Source: Strigamia acuminata | Lineage: Eukaryota > Arthropoda > Chilopoda > Geophilomorpha > Linotaeniidae | Reading direction: 5' to 3' | Length of the DNA stretch: 64,000 nt | Assembly (NCBI GenBank): GCA_949358305.1 | Contig: OX442314.1 | Location: forward strand, 18,345,060 to 18,409,059 | Shown: positions 50,612 to 63,346 of the stretch, one piece after another | Layout: each line of letters starts with the position of its first letter | Position numbering within the stretch: the first letter of the stretch is position 1 | Position numbers and translations under genes: made by a program | The notes under the pieces: generated by a model | The model's input: only the letters and a program-made list of their open reading frames with translations | What the model was told of the DNA's origin: nothing | Databases searched by the model: none

Positions 50612-52362
50612 TTACAATTTGACCACAACTTCGGAGAGCAATTGAGAATAATTGTAGTCAAAATTGAGAGCTGGCAACGATACGGATTTATCACCATCTT
50701 TTAGAGGTACCATGGTAAGTGTTGTGTGAACGCCTGCTCTATGGGCTTGTCCCTGTCCCCGATCAGACGACGACAGCAGTGGTAAAAGCTTCTCACTTAC
50801 CACACCTATCATACATGGATCGTCTGAACGCGAGTACCGTGATGCAAATGAACTGAATGCTTTCTTTGGCCTGGAAAATCCCGTAAGTACAAAGTATGCT
50901 CACAATTCTGACATTACGAATTATTGATTTCACTTGTATTACCTGCCTCTTTTCACTGTAGCCACATGTTGCACACCATTTACTTTGTCGAACAACCTGT
51001 ACAGTAAATCCGTGTTTCCAACAGTGATAGATCGACTATTGTAGTCTTGGCTCGTTTTGCTATCCTTATTTTGTTGACCATCTTCAGTTGGTGTAACCGG
51101 TCGAACTTCTGCATGTAAAAATAGAAACTCTCCATTATGAATATGGTATACTAAAATGGCAAATGTATTGATCTGTTGGATCTTAATATGTATTGTTATT
51201 AGATGATAAACAATTTTTAGTGTTGTCTTGACAACTTTGATATTTTGTACCTGCAATATCTTCTGTTGGTTCTTTGTTAAATAAGGGTGGCAAAACGGGA
51301 AATATATTAGCTGGAGATGCGTTATTAGTAGCGTTTGGCTGTTGCCAAAATGACTGTGGAAGGGACCTTAATCTCATTGGCAAAGGTTCTGCAAAATATA
51401 GCAAAGATAATGCGCAATAATGAAGGTGAATATCGACTATCTTATTGTTTACTTAAAGTTAAGTGATATATTTATTTACCGAATGAAGACAGAATGATAC
51501 TTTGCAGAAGTCAAATCGAATAAAACACAAGTAAAACACAAAGGAAATCAAAGAAGCACAAAGAAAACACGAAGAAGACACAAAAGAAACCAAAATAAAA
51601 CACACAAAACATGAATTTCCGATTTTGTAAGTATTACGGTAATTATTAAATGTATTTTATTCCAAAAAAATTTGTTTTATTTTTCTGACTATCGTTGATT
51701 TAAACAAGCTGTTTTATTGATTCAAATTCAACCATTTCGGAAATAAAAACAAAAATAAAAACAAAAACCAATTAGCACTCATTATCGTTTTCCGCAATAA
51801 AACTTCAACTAAATAATAATAATTTATTTATACAATTTCCAACAAAAATATGAAGAAACAAGAAAAATGGTTCAAAATAAGAGTCATTTTTCAAGTTCAA
51901 CAAAGTTCTTTGTTGCTTTCTTCCCGACTCTAATTTACCCATCAAAATATTTCCCATGCGCGCTCACGTCTACACGTCAGCACGTGACTTTATATGACTC
52001 ACACTCGAAAATTTCGCCATTCCTAGCCTTTATCAACTTATTAAACTTATTTAGTCAACTTTTAATTTACCTTTGTACTTTGTCCTCGTTTTGTTGTTGT
52101 GGTTTACCACTTGCGCAGTGTCGGGAGTGATCAACCCTTTCTTTTTCTTTCCCTTAATGTTGGACAAAACAGCATGTGCATGTTTGGCAAATCCCGGTGT
52201 CCGCTCGTAAATTGGACCAGATGCCGTGCTGCTGTTACAGCTACTAATTGGACTTGTAGCATTTTCAAACTCAACTCCCAAACTTTCCAGCTTCTTCTCT
52301 TCTTCTTCGTCACCACTTTCTCGAGGCGAAAGTGTTGGTGCTGGTTTTCGTTTGCCGCTCAT
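50612..52362 (-). CDS. Unrecognised nuclear-type protein with an AT-hook-like motif
   Basis: Exons on the minus strand: 52071-52362, 51251-51388, 50943-51108 and 50612-50870. They join in frame to 284 residues. The start is MSGKRKPAPTLSPRE; a frame from 52383 would need a GTG start. Visible features are an acidic stretch (GDEEEEKKLE) and a basic GKKKKGLITP segment. A Pro-rich block PLPMRLRSLPQSFWQQPN is followed by PVLPPLF and then GNTDLLYRLFDKVNGVQHV. KRGRPKK, an AT-hook-like DNA-binding motif, is built across the exon 3-4 junction. No signal peptide or membrane segment is seen. I do not recognise the family; the exon structure and motif content suggest a real, conserved nuclear protein. It is convergent with kazrin. 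Confidence 0.75.
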
Positions 52363-52838
52363 CAATTTTAAATTCTTTGTCACTTCACAGCATTATCACG
52401 TGACAAACTTTTGTTGTTAATCACACGTTGTAATGAGCTAATCCACACAACTATTTTGTCCTAGCTCGATTTATTTTTGTTATTCTTAGTTACTAAGGAC
52501 TACCCTTCGCGCACAGGGTAAAGCGTAATCACGTGAATTCGCGATACCAATTGGAGGTCACAATCATTGTTGCCAAGGCAACCCTGCACCGGACAAATGC
52601 TCGCCTACCAACATGCATTTTTTTTCCCTTCCAGTTCTCGATTTGTGTATTTCATCACCATAGTTACTACATTGATTATCAATGACGACATGGCTGAGCA
52701 ATTAAGAGTTCAGAGAACAGTCGAGACGGGTCAATTAAAAACAGAACTGCCAGATTTATTCATTTTATATAAAAGACTAAAGAGTTACATAAATAAATAC
52801 TTTTTTTTTTATAAAAATTACATGTTTACCGTATATTT

Positions 52839-53464
52839 TTATTTTTTAAAGACTAAAACTCCAAGTATGACAAATAATTCGCCCGTAATGGGAATAATAT
52901 TTGATACTATGAAAATCAACCAATATAATTCGGGATGCCATTTATGGATAATGAAATAACTCAGGGATATTGAACCGAAGCTGTGAAATGCCATGGCTAA
53001 AGTAAAGGGAAAATATATATATTTATGTAGATATTTTTTAATTAAACTTACACTTACAAATAAATGATATTAATGGCCAAAAAAGAGAAATCCCAGATAA
53101 AAATGAAATTAATTCAATTGCAATTAGGCTTATGCTCAAGTATAAGCCAATTGATAAACTAGGTGGAAAAAAATTTAATTAATTTATTAATTTTTATTTT
53201 ATTTTTTATTTTATTTTTTACGTGTCACGTCTTTTGGAAAATTCAGCTTCGGACAAAAGTAATGGCATATCACGTCGAACAACTTCATCCTGCCCATTGT
53301 ATAAATAAGTAAAAGCGTTAATTAAATAAATACAATAAAATACTGAACTTATAATTTTTAAATCAACTTACTACACCCCATAAAATCATTAAAACAATGG
53401 TCAAATGTGATATCAAAATCAAAAACCGAGCGGGGACAATCCCTTGTAAAAATGTCAAAGTCAT
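52839..53464 (-). CDS. TMEM107: TMEM107, ciliary transition-zone membrane protein
   Basis: Exons on the minus strand: 53372-53464, 53222-53289, 53058-53158 and 52839-52996, with introns of 61-82 bp. They join to 139 residues, matching the roughly 140 of TMEM107. The order is GIVPARFLILISHLTIVLM (first membrane helix), a short loop, SIGLYLSISLIAIELISFLS (second), SFGSISLSYFIIHKW (third) and YWLIFIVSNIIPITGELFV (fourth), with a short Lys-ending tail. TMEM107 belongs to the MKS module that gates protein entry into cilia. The gene is small enough to be missed without splicing. It is head-to-head with COPB2, with the two start codons 348 bp apart. A reverse-strand AATAAA at about 52752 could serve its 3' end. 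Confidence 0.88.
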
Positions 53465-53812
53465 AGCTATTTCTATTCTATGCGGGCGACCATTTTGACG
53501 CTTAACAAGCAAAGCCGGAAACTATATTATCACCATAGCAATATTCGACGTAATGCCGGAACCACCAGAGTGAGTATTGCTCAAGCGCAGTAGGAGCCAA
53601 TAGAAGAATGGACTAAATATGGCGACGTGTAAGTCATCATTTTCCACCATGTAGTGGCGTGGCGATCGATAAACTGCTTGGCCACGTCTACTGTGCTCTC
53701 GTCATTACTTTTGACAATATTCTGATTAATATTGCCTCTTTTTTAGCTGATATTATAATTTTCATACCACAGAAGACAAGAAATCTGTTGCGCACACATC
53801 GAATCAGGAAAA
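53465..53812. promoter_or_regulatory. Bidirectional promoter between TMEM107 and COPB2
   Basis: This interval of about 350 bp separates two divergent start codons. It has no convincing TATA box. It has two GCCGGAA motifs (ETS-type), a CCAAT (about 53599-53603) and YY1-like ATGGCG and its reverse, as in housekeeping promoters. The ATGGCGACGTGTAAGT near 53624 includes a plausible splice donor, so a COPB2 5' UTR exon may lie here. Confidence 0.5.
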
Positions 53813-56800
53813 ATGGTAGTTTTATCTACATTTTAGTTGTGAAGTTTCAAAAATATTAACGAGGCATATTTGTTTACAGCCTCTGCGGTTAGACATCAAG
53901 CGAAAACTTTCTACTCGATCAGATCGGGTAAAGAGTGTAGACTTACACCCAACTGAACCATGGATGCTTGCCAGTTTATACAATGGTAACGTGCACATTT
54001 GGAACCATGAAACTCAGGTATAAAACAGTGAAAATGTTGTTAAACAAATCCAAGTCGGCGATATAATAAAATCACTTTATTTTTTAGCAACAAGTTAAAT
54101 CCTTTGAGGTATGTGATTTACCGGTCCGAGCAGTGAAGTTTGTGCCCAGAAAAAACTGGATCATCACTGGAACTGTACGAATTAATTACGAATATTCCTT
54201 TTATTATTTGGAAATTTATTATTTATCGCTTTTGTTTTTTTGAAGGATGATATGCAAATACGTGTGTTTAATTATAACACGTTGGAACGAGTTCATATGT
54301 TCGAAGCACATTCCGATTATGTTCGATGCATCGTTGTTCATCCTACGCAACCATTTGTTTTAACTAGCAGTGGTAAAATCATAATTTTATTTAGGTTTTG
54401 CTTAATTATTATATTCTAATTTTTTTCTTTTTAAGATGACATGTTGATTAAATTGTGGAACTGGGAAAAGCAATGGTCGTGCCAGCAAGTTTTTGAAGGT
54501 CATACCCATTATGTTATGCAAATCGTTATTAATCCTAAAGATAATAACACCTTCGCGAGTGCTTCTCTTGACCGGACAGTCAAGGTATCGCAGTCACGAG
54601 GAAAATAGAAAATTATATTGCATTCAAGTCTTTTGTTGTTGTTGAATTTTTAGGTTTGGCAGTTGGGTTCGAGCACACCGAACTTTACATTAGAGGGTCA
54701 CGAAAAAGGAGTGAATTGCGTCGATTACTATTACGGTGGAGATAAGCCTTACTTGATTTCTGGTGCTGATGACAGACTCGTCAAAATATGGGACTATCAG
54801 AATAAAACTTGCGTTCAGACGTTGGAAGGCCATGCTCAGAATATATCGGCAGTTTCTTTTCATCCTGAATTGCCCATAATAATAACTGGATCTGAAGATG
54901 GTTAGAGTTTTTATAAAAATTTAAAAAAAAAATTTCTAATTTCATTATTTTTTTTTGGGATAGGAACTGTTCGTATCTGGCACGCAAACACTTATCGTTT
55001 GGAAACAACTTTAAATTACGCTTTGGAACGAGTTTGGACAGTTTGTTGCATGAAAGGCTCCAACAACGTTGCATTGGGTTACGATGAAGGAAGCATTATA
55101 ATTAAAGTAACAAATTTAACGACGATAACGTGTACTTTGTCTTACGATCTTGCTCGTAAAAATTACAGCTTGGTCGCGAAGAGCCGGCAATGTCAATGGA
55201 CAGCAGCGGAAAAATAATCTGGGCTAAGCATTCCGAAATTCAACAAGCTAATTTGAAATCGATGACCGACACTGAGATCAACGACGGAGAACGCCTTCCT
55301 TTAGCCGTTAAAGACATGGGCAGTTGTGAAATTTATCCGCAAACGATTGCTCATAATCCGAATGGTCGATTCGTGGTTGTTTGCGGAGATGGAGAGTACA
55401 TCATTTATACGGCAATGGCGTTACGAAACAAAAGTTTTGGCAGTGCCCAGGAGTTTGTATGGGCGTTGGATTCGTCCGAGTACGCAGTCAGGGAGAATTC
55501 CACGAGCGTAAAGCTGTTTAAAAATTTTAAGGAGAAAAAATCGTTTAAACCGGAATTTGGAGCCGAGAGTATTTTTGGCGGGTTTATGCTCGGAGTCAAA
55601 TCTGTTAGTGGATTGGCGTTCTACGATTGGGAAACGCTCGAGTTAGTACGCAGGATTGAAATCCAACCGAAACATGTAATTTATTTAACGTACCAACTCC
55701 TTATTGATTATTAAACGTGCTTTTTTTTTGTTTTTTTAGGTAATGTGGGCAGAAAGCGGCGAATTAGTTTGCATTGCTACGGATGAATCGTATTTTATTC
55801 TCAAGTATAATGCCGAAGCAGTCACACATAGTAAAGAAACTAAACAAGGGGTCAGCGAGGATGGTATTGAAGATGCTTTTGATGTAATATACTTGCAATT
55901 TTTTTGATTTGGTTGTTTATTAGAATGATTTTTTTTTTATTAAATACTGTATAGGTGTTGGGTGAAGTTCAAGAAACTGTGAAGACCGGATTGTGGGTTG
56001 GAGATTGCTTCATTTATACAAATGGATTGAATCGACTAAATTATTACGTTGGTGGTGAAATAGTTACAATTTCACATTCAGATCGGTAATATCAATTTTA
56101 AATTTATCACATTTAATACGTATTACATTTATTTATTTATATTTATTTTTGTTTAGAACTATGTATCTCTTGGGCTACATTCCCAAAGACAACCGACTGT
56201 ATTTGGGAGATAAAGAATTAAATGTTGTGAGTTATTCACTATTGCTCTCGGTTCTCGAATATCAAACGGCCGTTATGAGAAGGGATTTTGAAACGGCCGA
56301 TAAAGTTTTACCCACGATTCCAAAAGAGCAACGTACACGAGTTGCGCACTTTCTCGAGAAACAAGTAATTGAACACCGGTATATTGTTTTTTTGTTTTTT
56401 TCACAAAGTTTGTTTGTAATTTAGGGATTTAAATCGCAAGCGCTTGCAGTGTCGACTGATCCTGAACACAAATTCGAATTGGCACTTCAACTGGGAGAAC
56501 TGAAAACCGCGTATCAGTTAGCGCAGGAAGCACAGTCTGAGCAAAAATGGAAGCAATTAGCTGAATTAGCAACGAGTCGATGCCAGTTTCCTTTGGCGCA
56601 AGAATGCCTGCACAATGCCCAAGATTTTGGTGGTTTGTTGCTGCTTGCAACTTCGGCTGGGAGTGCTCCAATGGTTGAAAAGTTGGGCGAAACAGCCGAA
56701 ACCAATGGAAAAAACAACGTGGCCTTTTTGTCTTATTTCTTACTTGGAGAGTAAGCAACAAATTAATTTGTTGATAGAAATTATGTAAACAATTATTTTT

Positions 56801-59800
56801 TTTTATTTTTTTTTTAGTTTGGAAAGATGTCTTGAAGTTCTTATAAGCACCAATCGCTTGCCCGAAGCGGCTTTCTTTGCCAGGACGTATTTGCCCAGTC
56901 AAATTTCGAGGTATTATTTATTATATTTAAAAAAAAAAAAAAAAATTTGTACTCACATATATTTTTTTGAAGAATATTGACATTATGGAAGGAATCTTTG
57001 GGGAAAACGAACAAAAAGGCTGCTGAATCGTTGGCTGATCCGGCCCAGTACGAGAATCTATTTGTGGGATTAAGCGACGCGTGCAAAACGGAGCAGTACG
57101 TGAAAAGTAGAAAGCAGCGAATTCCAGCTTCGAAATACCCAGTAACACCGGTGAGAAACCATTAGAGAAACTCGATTTAATTGTTGACTCCTATTTAAAC
57201 GCTTTATAATGTTTTCACAGACGACGATCGAACGTAATTTGGTAGATGAAATGAAAAAAATGGAAGCAGCTGGTCAGTTTGTGTACGCACCAACAACAGA
57301 TGACACCGAGGTAAATAAAGAAATATAAAACTTCAGTCACAAATAAGCAAAATATTTTCTAAGTAAAATTCAATATTTAATGTTTGTTTTGTAAAGATTA
57401 TGATTGATTGGTTTCCAAGAAAATATTGAATGTCTTTCTGGCAAACCTTTGCTGATTTGTTTTTAGCTTTTTATGTTGGTGATTGGATTGAGTAACGAAT
57501 AAAGCTACGGAAATACAAACATCCTCACACTCCTCTGCTTATAAACCTTCTATATAAAATTGTTTAAATTTCTTTATTATTTTTACCCGGGATGAAACCG
57601 AGATTCATCCGTGAGTTTGAAAACATTTCCACTAACAAGGAGGATTGTTTTGTAATTCTTTGGCCATGACGGAGACCATGAGCTCACTTTACATGCAAAC
57701 ATATTTGTTTTTATTTTTTATTTTTTTATTTTTTAATATTTGTGAGAATTATCAAGAGTGGTATGTTGTTGCTACTGGAAACTCGGGTTGAATGGTTGAA
57801 AACTTTAAAATTAAACAAGGTTTTATTTTACTGATGTTAATCATTTAAAAACACTATCCAAATTGGTTTGTGTATATTATTGAAAATAATATTTTAAACA
57901 ATTTTTTTTTTTGTAAAAAAATAATAATTTGGTTTAAAATTGTTTATTTTTTTTCTTCTTTCTTTTTTTAATACCTTTGAGGAGTCTGTTTCATTTGTCT
58001 CAAAATGATAAGAGAAACGATAGAGGGCCAAGGCTGAGACACAGATTGAGTGATGCGGTTGTTTGCGAACCGATTCTGTTACAAATTCTTTTTCCTATCC
58101 CTGTTTTTGTAATTGGCTTTAGAAAATGTGTCACTATCAAATTTCAATTAAATTTTAGAAGAAAAAAAAAACATTTTTCCCCTCAGTTTACTGATAAATG
58201 GGTTACCTGAGCTCGTTTCAATTTTTTTCCCCCTTCAATTTAAAAATTAGAAAAAATAAATAAATAAAGAATTTAAATATAGGCCGCAATAAAAGCCATA
58301 AAAAAATAATAACAACGAGATTATATTTTCTTTTAATCAAGGATGACACAATGTTCCACGAAGCACGAACTGAACCGAGTCCGACAACAGAAAACTACGC
58401 TGCAATTGTACATGCACTGCCTGAGAGACCGATGGCAGATCCGATTCAAATTGAAGACGAGTTGGAATTGGATTTAGAGAACATGAAATTCGATGATAAT
58501 ATCGATATAACAGTAAGTAAATAAAACTACAACTGCATACGGGTATTTTGAGAGTATAATTTCGGAGTATTTATTCAGTAACTTGTCTCCTCAATCACCT
58601 TGTTGTTTACAAGATAAGACTTCAGTAGCAAGCACGAGGGGAGAAAAAAAGTGTTCTAAACACGGCCCTTGATTCCCTAGTGGTATTTGCCGGAAACTAA
58701 CGCCACTCTAGGGACATTTAATTTAGTTTTTTTTTTTTTAATTTTATTTTCTTTTCCTTCCCTGGATTTTCTTAACCGAGTCGAAACAAATTACGTGTCG
58801 GGTGGAACGAGCTGTCAGCACCCAAAGACGCCTATTTTTGTCTGGCAGCCAGGTATATACTGGCACAGCTGTTGCAATTTCTTCTCGTTTTTTTTCTTCG
58901 TCCTCCGCTGTACGACTATTATTCTCGTGGAAAATAAGCGCAGTGTGAATAAAACAATCCGAAATACGAAAAATTTAAATTGATAAATTTATTTTGAGGC
59001 GGCAGCGACTGTTAGCAAAATATTTTCACTTAACTCTAATTGTGAACAGCCGACGACAGCTGAAATGCACTTAGGAAAACCAGGTTTGTTTAGCACTTGT
59101 GCGTCTTTATAGTTTCAAAATATTAAGTATAAATATGTCAGATTCTTCAGCTAACTGCGAGACAATGATATACGAGGCTATAAGAACAGTAAATAATCGG
59201 ATAGAATTTAAAGAATTAACGGAGGATGAATATTTCATTGCGGCATTCTCTTTTCATAGTTTTTGTCTATTTCAATGGGTGTTTTTGAAAACATGCCACT
59301 AGTATTTAAGTTAAATGACTTTTTGTCTTATTTTCTGCAGTTGTTTATACAGGATTCTTAATTCACATGGAAAAATACGTTAAATTTTGGAATTTTTTTT
59401 TTTGAAATTTTGTGAAAAAATAAAAATCCAAGTCAACTGCGGTTGGCATGTGCGAGAGATGTTTCCTGCAAAGAAAAAAAAATCGGGTTTGGGTAAAAAA
59501 AGTGAGCTATTTTTTCGTTGATGTATTGAAATCACAATTTATACACACCTGTTGTCTCTTAACTTAATTTCTAAATAAATTCAGCAACACACGCGTGACC
59601 TATTTGAGTGTCAACATATTTAGAATCTTCCAAACCGCCTTCTTCCCACCTCTTCACTTAAATCTTACTTTTTTTTAACACTTAAAACTTTTTTATGGGG
59701 AGCAATAAATCGCCCCTTTTTTAAAGTGGAATTGAGTTTGGCAATTTTTAAGTTTAACTAAAACGAAAATAGGTTAAAATATTTGATTTGTTGTTGAACG

Positions 59801-60201
59801 ATAAAATGGCGGCGTCATCCGGGGCAGACGATGTTTTAAAAGAAATAGAGTATAATTTTCACAATTGGGACACTGACAAATTGCAAGAGCATCTTTTAAA
59901 ATAGTTGGATCAATCGTAGTTTACAATAGTACGATGTCAGTCAACACGTTGTTAAGTGTTCGTGCATGCTCAAACGGTCGCCATCATTTTATCTTGCCTA
60001 ATGAGCCTTGTCTGTTTAGCTATGAGCGATGTCAGTGACAAAATGCCAAGTTGCAGCTGTAAATGTGTTGAAAAGTGCTTTCTTTCTTTCTTTTTTCAAA
60101 TATAAATATATATACATTTATTCATTTACAAATTAACATTTTAATTTTGTTTTTTGTTTAAGGATATCAATTTGGATGAAGACTTATTAAACGACGATTG
60201 A
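53813..60201 (+). CDS. COPB2: COPB2, coatomer subunit beta'
   Basis: Exons: 53813-53815, 53880-54017, 54088-54174, 54246-54372, 54436-54584, 54654-54900, 54964-55106, 55169-55675, 55740-55883, 55955-56085, 56157-56364, 56425-56750, 56818-56910, 56973-57150, 57221-57310, 58342-58512 and 60163-60201. They join in frame to 926 residues; the family is about 900. The first coding exon is only the ATG, immediately before the splice donor. The N-terminal half is WD40 propellers ([59 protein letters not shown]). The C-terminal half is an alpha-solenoid, and the end is acidic ([12 protein letters not shown]). Beta'-COP is part of the COPI cage that returns cargo from Golgi to ER and binds dilysine signals. 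The polyadenylation signal AATAAA is at 60248-60253. Confidence 0.97.
57311..58341 (+). other. COPB2: COPB2 intron 15, no features seen
   Basis: A 1.0-kb intron, longer than most in the gene. It is AT-rich with homopolymer runs and no recognisable exon. Confidence 0.6.
58513..60162 (+). other. COPB2: COPB2 last intron with two short open frames
   Basis: This 1.65-kb intron separates the last 12 codons from the rest. It contains an open frame from ATG 59135 ([15 protein letters not shown]) and another from ATG 59806 ([15 protein letters not shown], 32 codons) in an ATGGCGGCG context. Neither has a clear donor or a recognised family. They may be chance, or remnants of a nested gene. Confidence 0.4.
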
Positions 60202-61142
60202 TTTTTCGTGTGTTTTCATTATTTGTATTACGAAATGTTATAATAGAAATAAATAAAATAAAAAAAATTAAATGAAATGAAATGATTTTTGTTTTTGTTT
60301 ATTATTTTTCTGAAATAAACATGAGTAAAATAAATAAATTTAAAAAAACGTAATAATTTTGTGGTTTGTCAACTTTCGTTGATTTATCACTAGGGTGACG
60401 TTGATGTTGATGTTATTCGCAAAAGTTAACAAGTAAAACACTATTTGTCTTGCAACGTGTCTTTCCACATTACCCATTGGTATATTTTACGTGAAATTAG
60501 GTTTGAAATTTGCACATATTTACATTTCTATTCTTATCCTTTTTATTATCTAACGTGACAACGACAGACAGTTCCAAACAAACAGAAAACGGATCTACAT
60601 TGATTATGCACTTCACTAAATTTCTGGATAAATGTGTTGTTTGTTTGGCCACAAATGAAACGTTATTTTGTTCTTGATGTTAAAAAAAAATAAACATGCG
60701 ATAGTTTAATTTGTAACATTATGACAAATAATGATGTTTTAAGTAATCTTGGCTGGTTGTGAGTATTTTTTTTTCATCGAGGTCGACCAAAATAAACAGA
60801 CATGTCGGTTGAAATCGTCTCGGAACCCTCGAAAACATTCCACAGTAGCGCTGCCACCTGGTCTCATGAATTTGGCCGCTGTCTGATCTCCATCTCTAGA
60901 GGTGGAGTCAAGCTAGGCCACGTGACCAACCACGCCTGATTTGGGCCACGCCCAGCCAATGAGAAACGCTGCTAAAACACTCGCTTTCATCGGTGGACAG
61001 TAGATCCGATGGTGGGTGTGAGAACAAGTCAGTTTTGATAAGCCTTTGATGTGATTGACAGCTTAGCGAAATAGTAAAGAGTCCAAAGTGAACGGAAAGA
61101 TGTTTGACCTCTTCAAAACTCAAGTTTAGTTGGTCATTTGAA
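60202..61142. promoter_or_regulatory. FOXL2: Intergenic region and FOXL2 upstream sequence
   Basis: The COPB2 3' UTR occupies the start. Near 60919-60960 there is an E-box CACGTG, a CCACGCC motif and GGCCACGCCC (KLF/Sp-type), and a CCAAT at 60956-60960, which look like proximal promoter elements. A 9-codon upstream ORF (ATG 61100 to TAG 61127) precedes the candidate first exon. Confidence 0.4.
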
Positions 61143-61263
61143 ATGGACTGTCTCCCTCTCCAAATGGACCGTTTGCCCATCCAAATTGACCATCTAACTG
61201 CCTTACATTCTTCATCCACAAGAAGTTCTTCTGGCAAAAGGTTGCCCGATCTCGCGCCGTTAA
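61143..61263 (+). CDS. FOXL2: Candidate 5' coding exon of FOXL2
   Basis: ATG 61143 opens 40 codons plus one base, ending at a strong donor GTAAGT (61264). The acceptor TTCAATTAG at 62378 opens an exon whose first 20 bases join this phase and run in frame into ATG 62399. The result is a 47-residue N-terminal extension starting MDCLPLQMDRLPIQID. The splice may equally be purely 5' UTR, with translation starting at 62399. Confidence 0.45.
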
Positions 61264-62329
61264 GTAAGTGTTTTACATTTCTATTTGAATTCGGTTATTT
61301 GCTATTTATTGTTCGATTTTTGTCCGCGAAAACAAGTAAAAGTAAAGTAAAAGAAAATAAAAGAAACAGATAAAGAACATTTTCTCTCTTTCTTTCTTGC
61401 TTTCTCTTTTTACTTTTTTTGTTGCTGCGCGCTGTTAAACAGTTGAAATTTACGATTCGACTGTTTTCAACGTCTCCCTTAAGAAAATTCAATTAACTTT
61501 AAATTAAATTTTGCAAAAAAAAGAAGGGAAAAAATAAGTATCACTCCACACTGAGCATGTTTTTTTAAGTAAGTGTTTGCATTAAGGTGTTTTTACAAAT
61601 GTTACACTTTAGTTTTTACAAAAAAAAAACCAAATATAATGGGTCAAAGTAATCCTGTATAGAAATCTAATTATAAACTTTAAGTCAAGTTCAGTGACAC
61701 AAAAATTAAAAGACTCTTAAAAAATTAATATCTTGTTTGTATAAAAACATGTAAAGATAAATTAATTCAGAAATCACATTCATTTGTAACTGGATCTGAA
61801 AACATGAACTCAGTAAAAAGTTGCCTTAATAGTTACGGCAAATGTCTTGAGAAAGATACAAAGTAATAGGGTTAAAGGTCCATTTCCAACGGATATGCGG
61901 GCATAAGGTGACTGTGCGTGTTTAAACGGGTCAAGTCCAACCATCAAAACCAAACACGTGTACTTTTGTTTACCCTTTCATCTCTATACGATTAAATTAC
62001 AATTCGCAACTTACATTTTAAGGTTTAATGAAACGATAACCTTTCAAGGCCTTTAGCTAATTTATCAAAATTGAAATTAAATAACGTTTGCACTTTTTAA
62101 TAGCTATATAAATAATAAATTGTATCAAAAGGTCAGTTATTAAAGTAATATTTTTGATCAAATATCAACTATATTTTGTCAACATTTTTTGTTGTTGTTC
62201 CTCAAGTCAGTTTTCCAATCACATTCAAATGTTTTCAAGTTTATTTTTAAACTAGGTAACTTAAGAAATGATATAATTCCTCCCCAGTAAATATCGAAAC
62301 TTTATCTTTCCTTGTTTTTAAATATTTAG

Positions 62330-63346
<1,017 letters not shown>

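Noticed and set aside
52567..52959. 130-codon plus-strand open frame
   Set aside because: It overlaps TMEM107 exon 4 antisense. The TMEM107 splice structure and membrane helices are far better supported.
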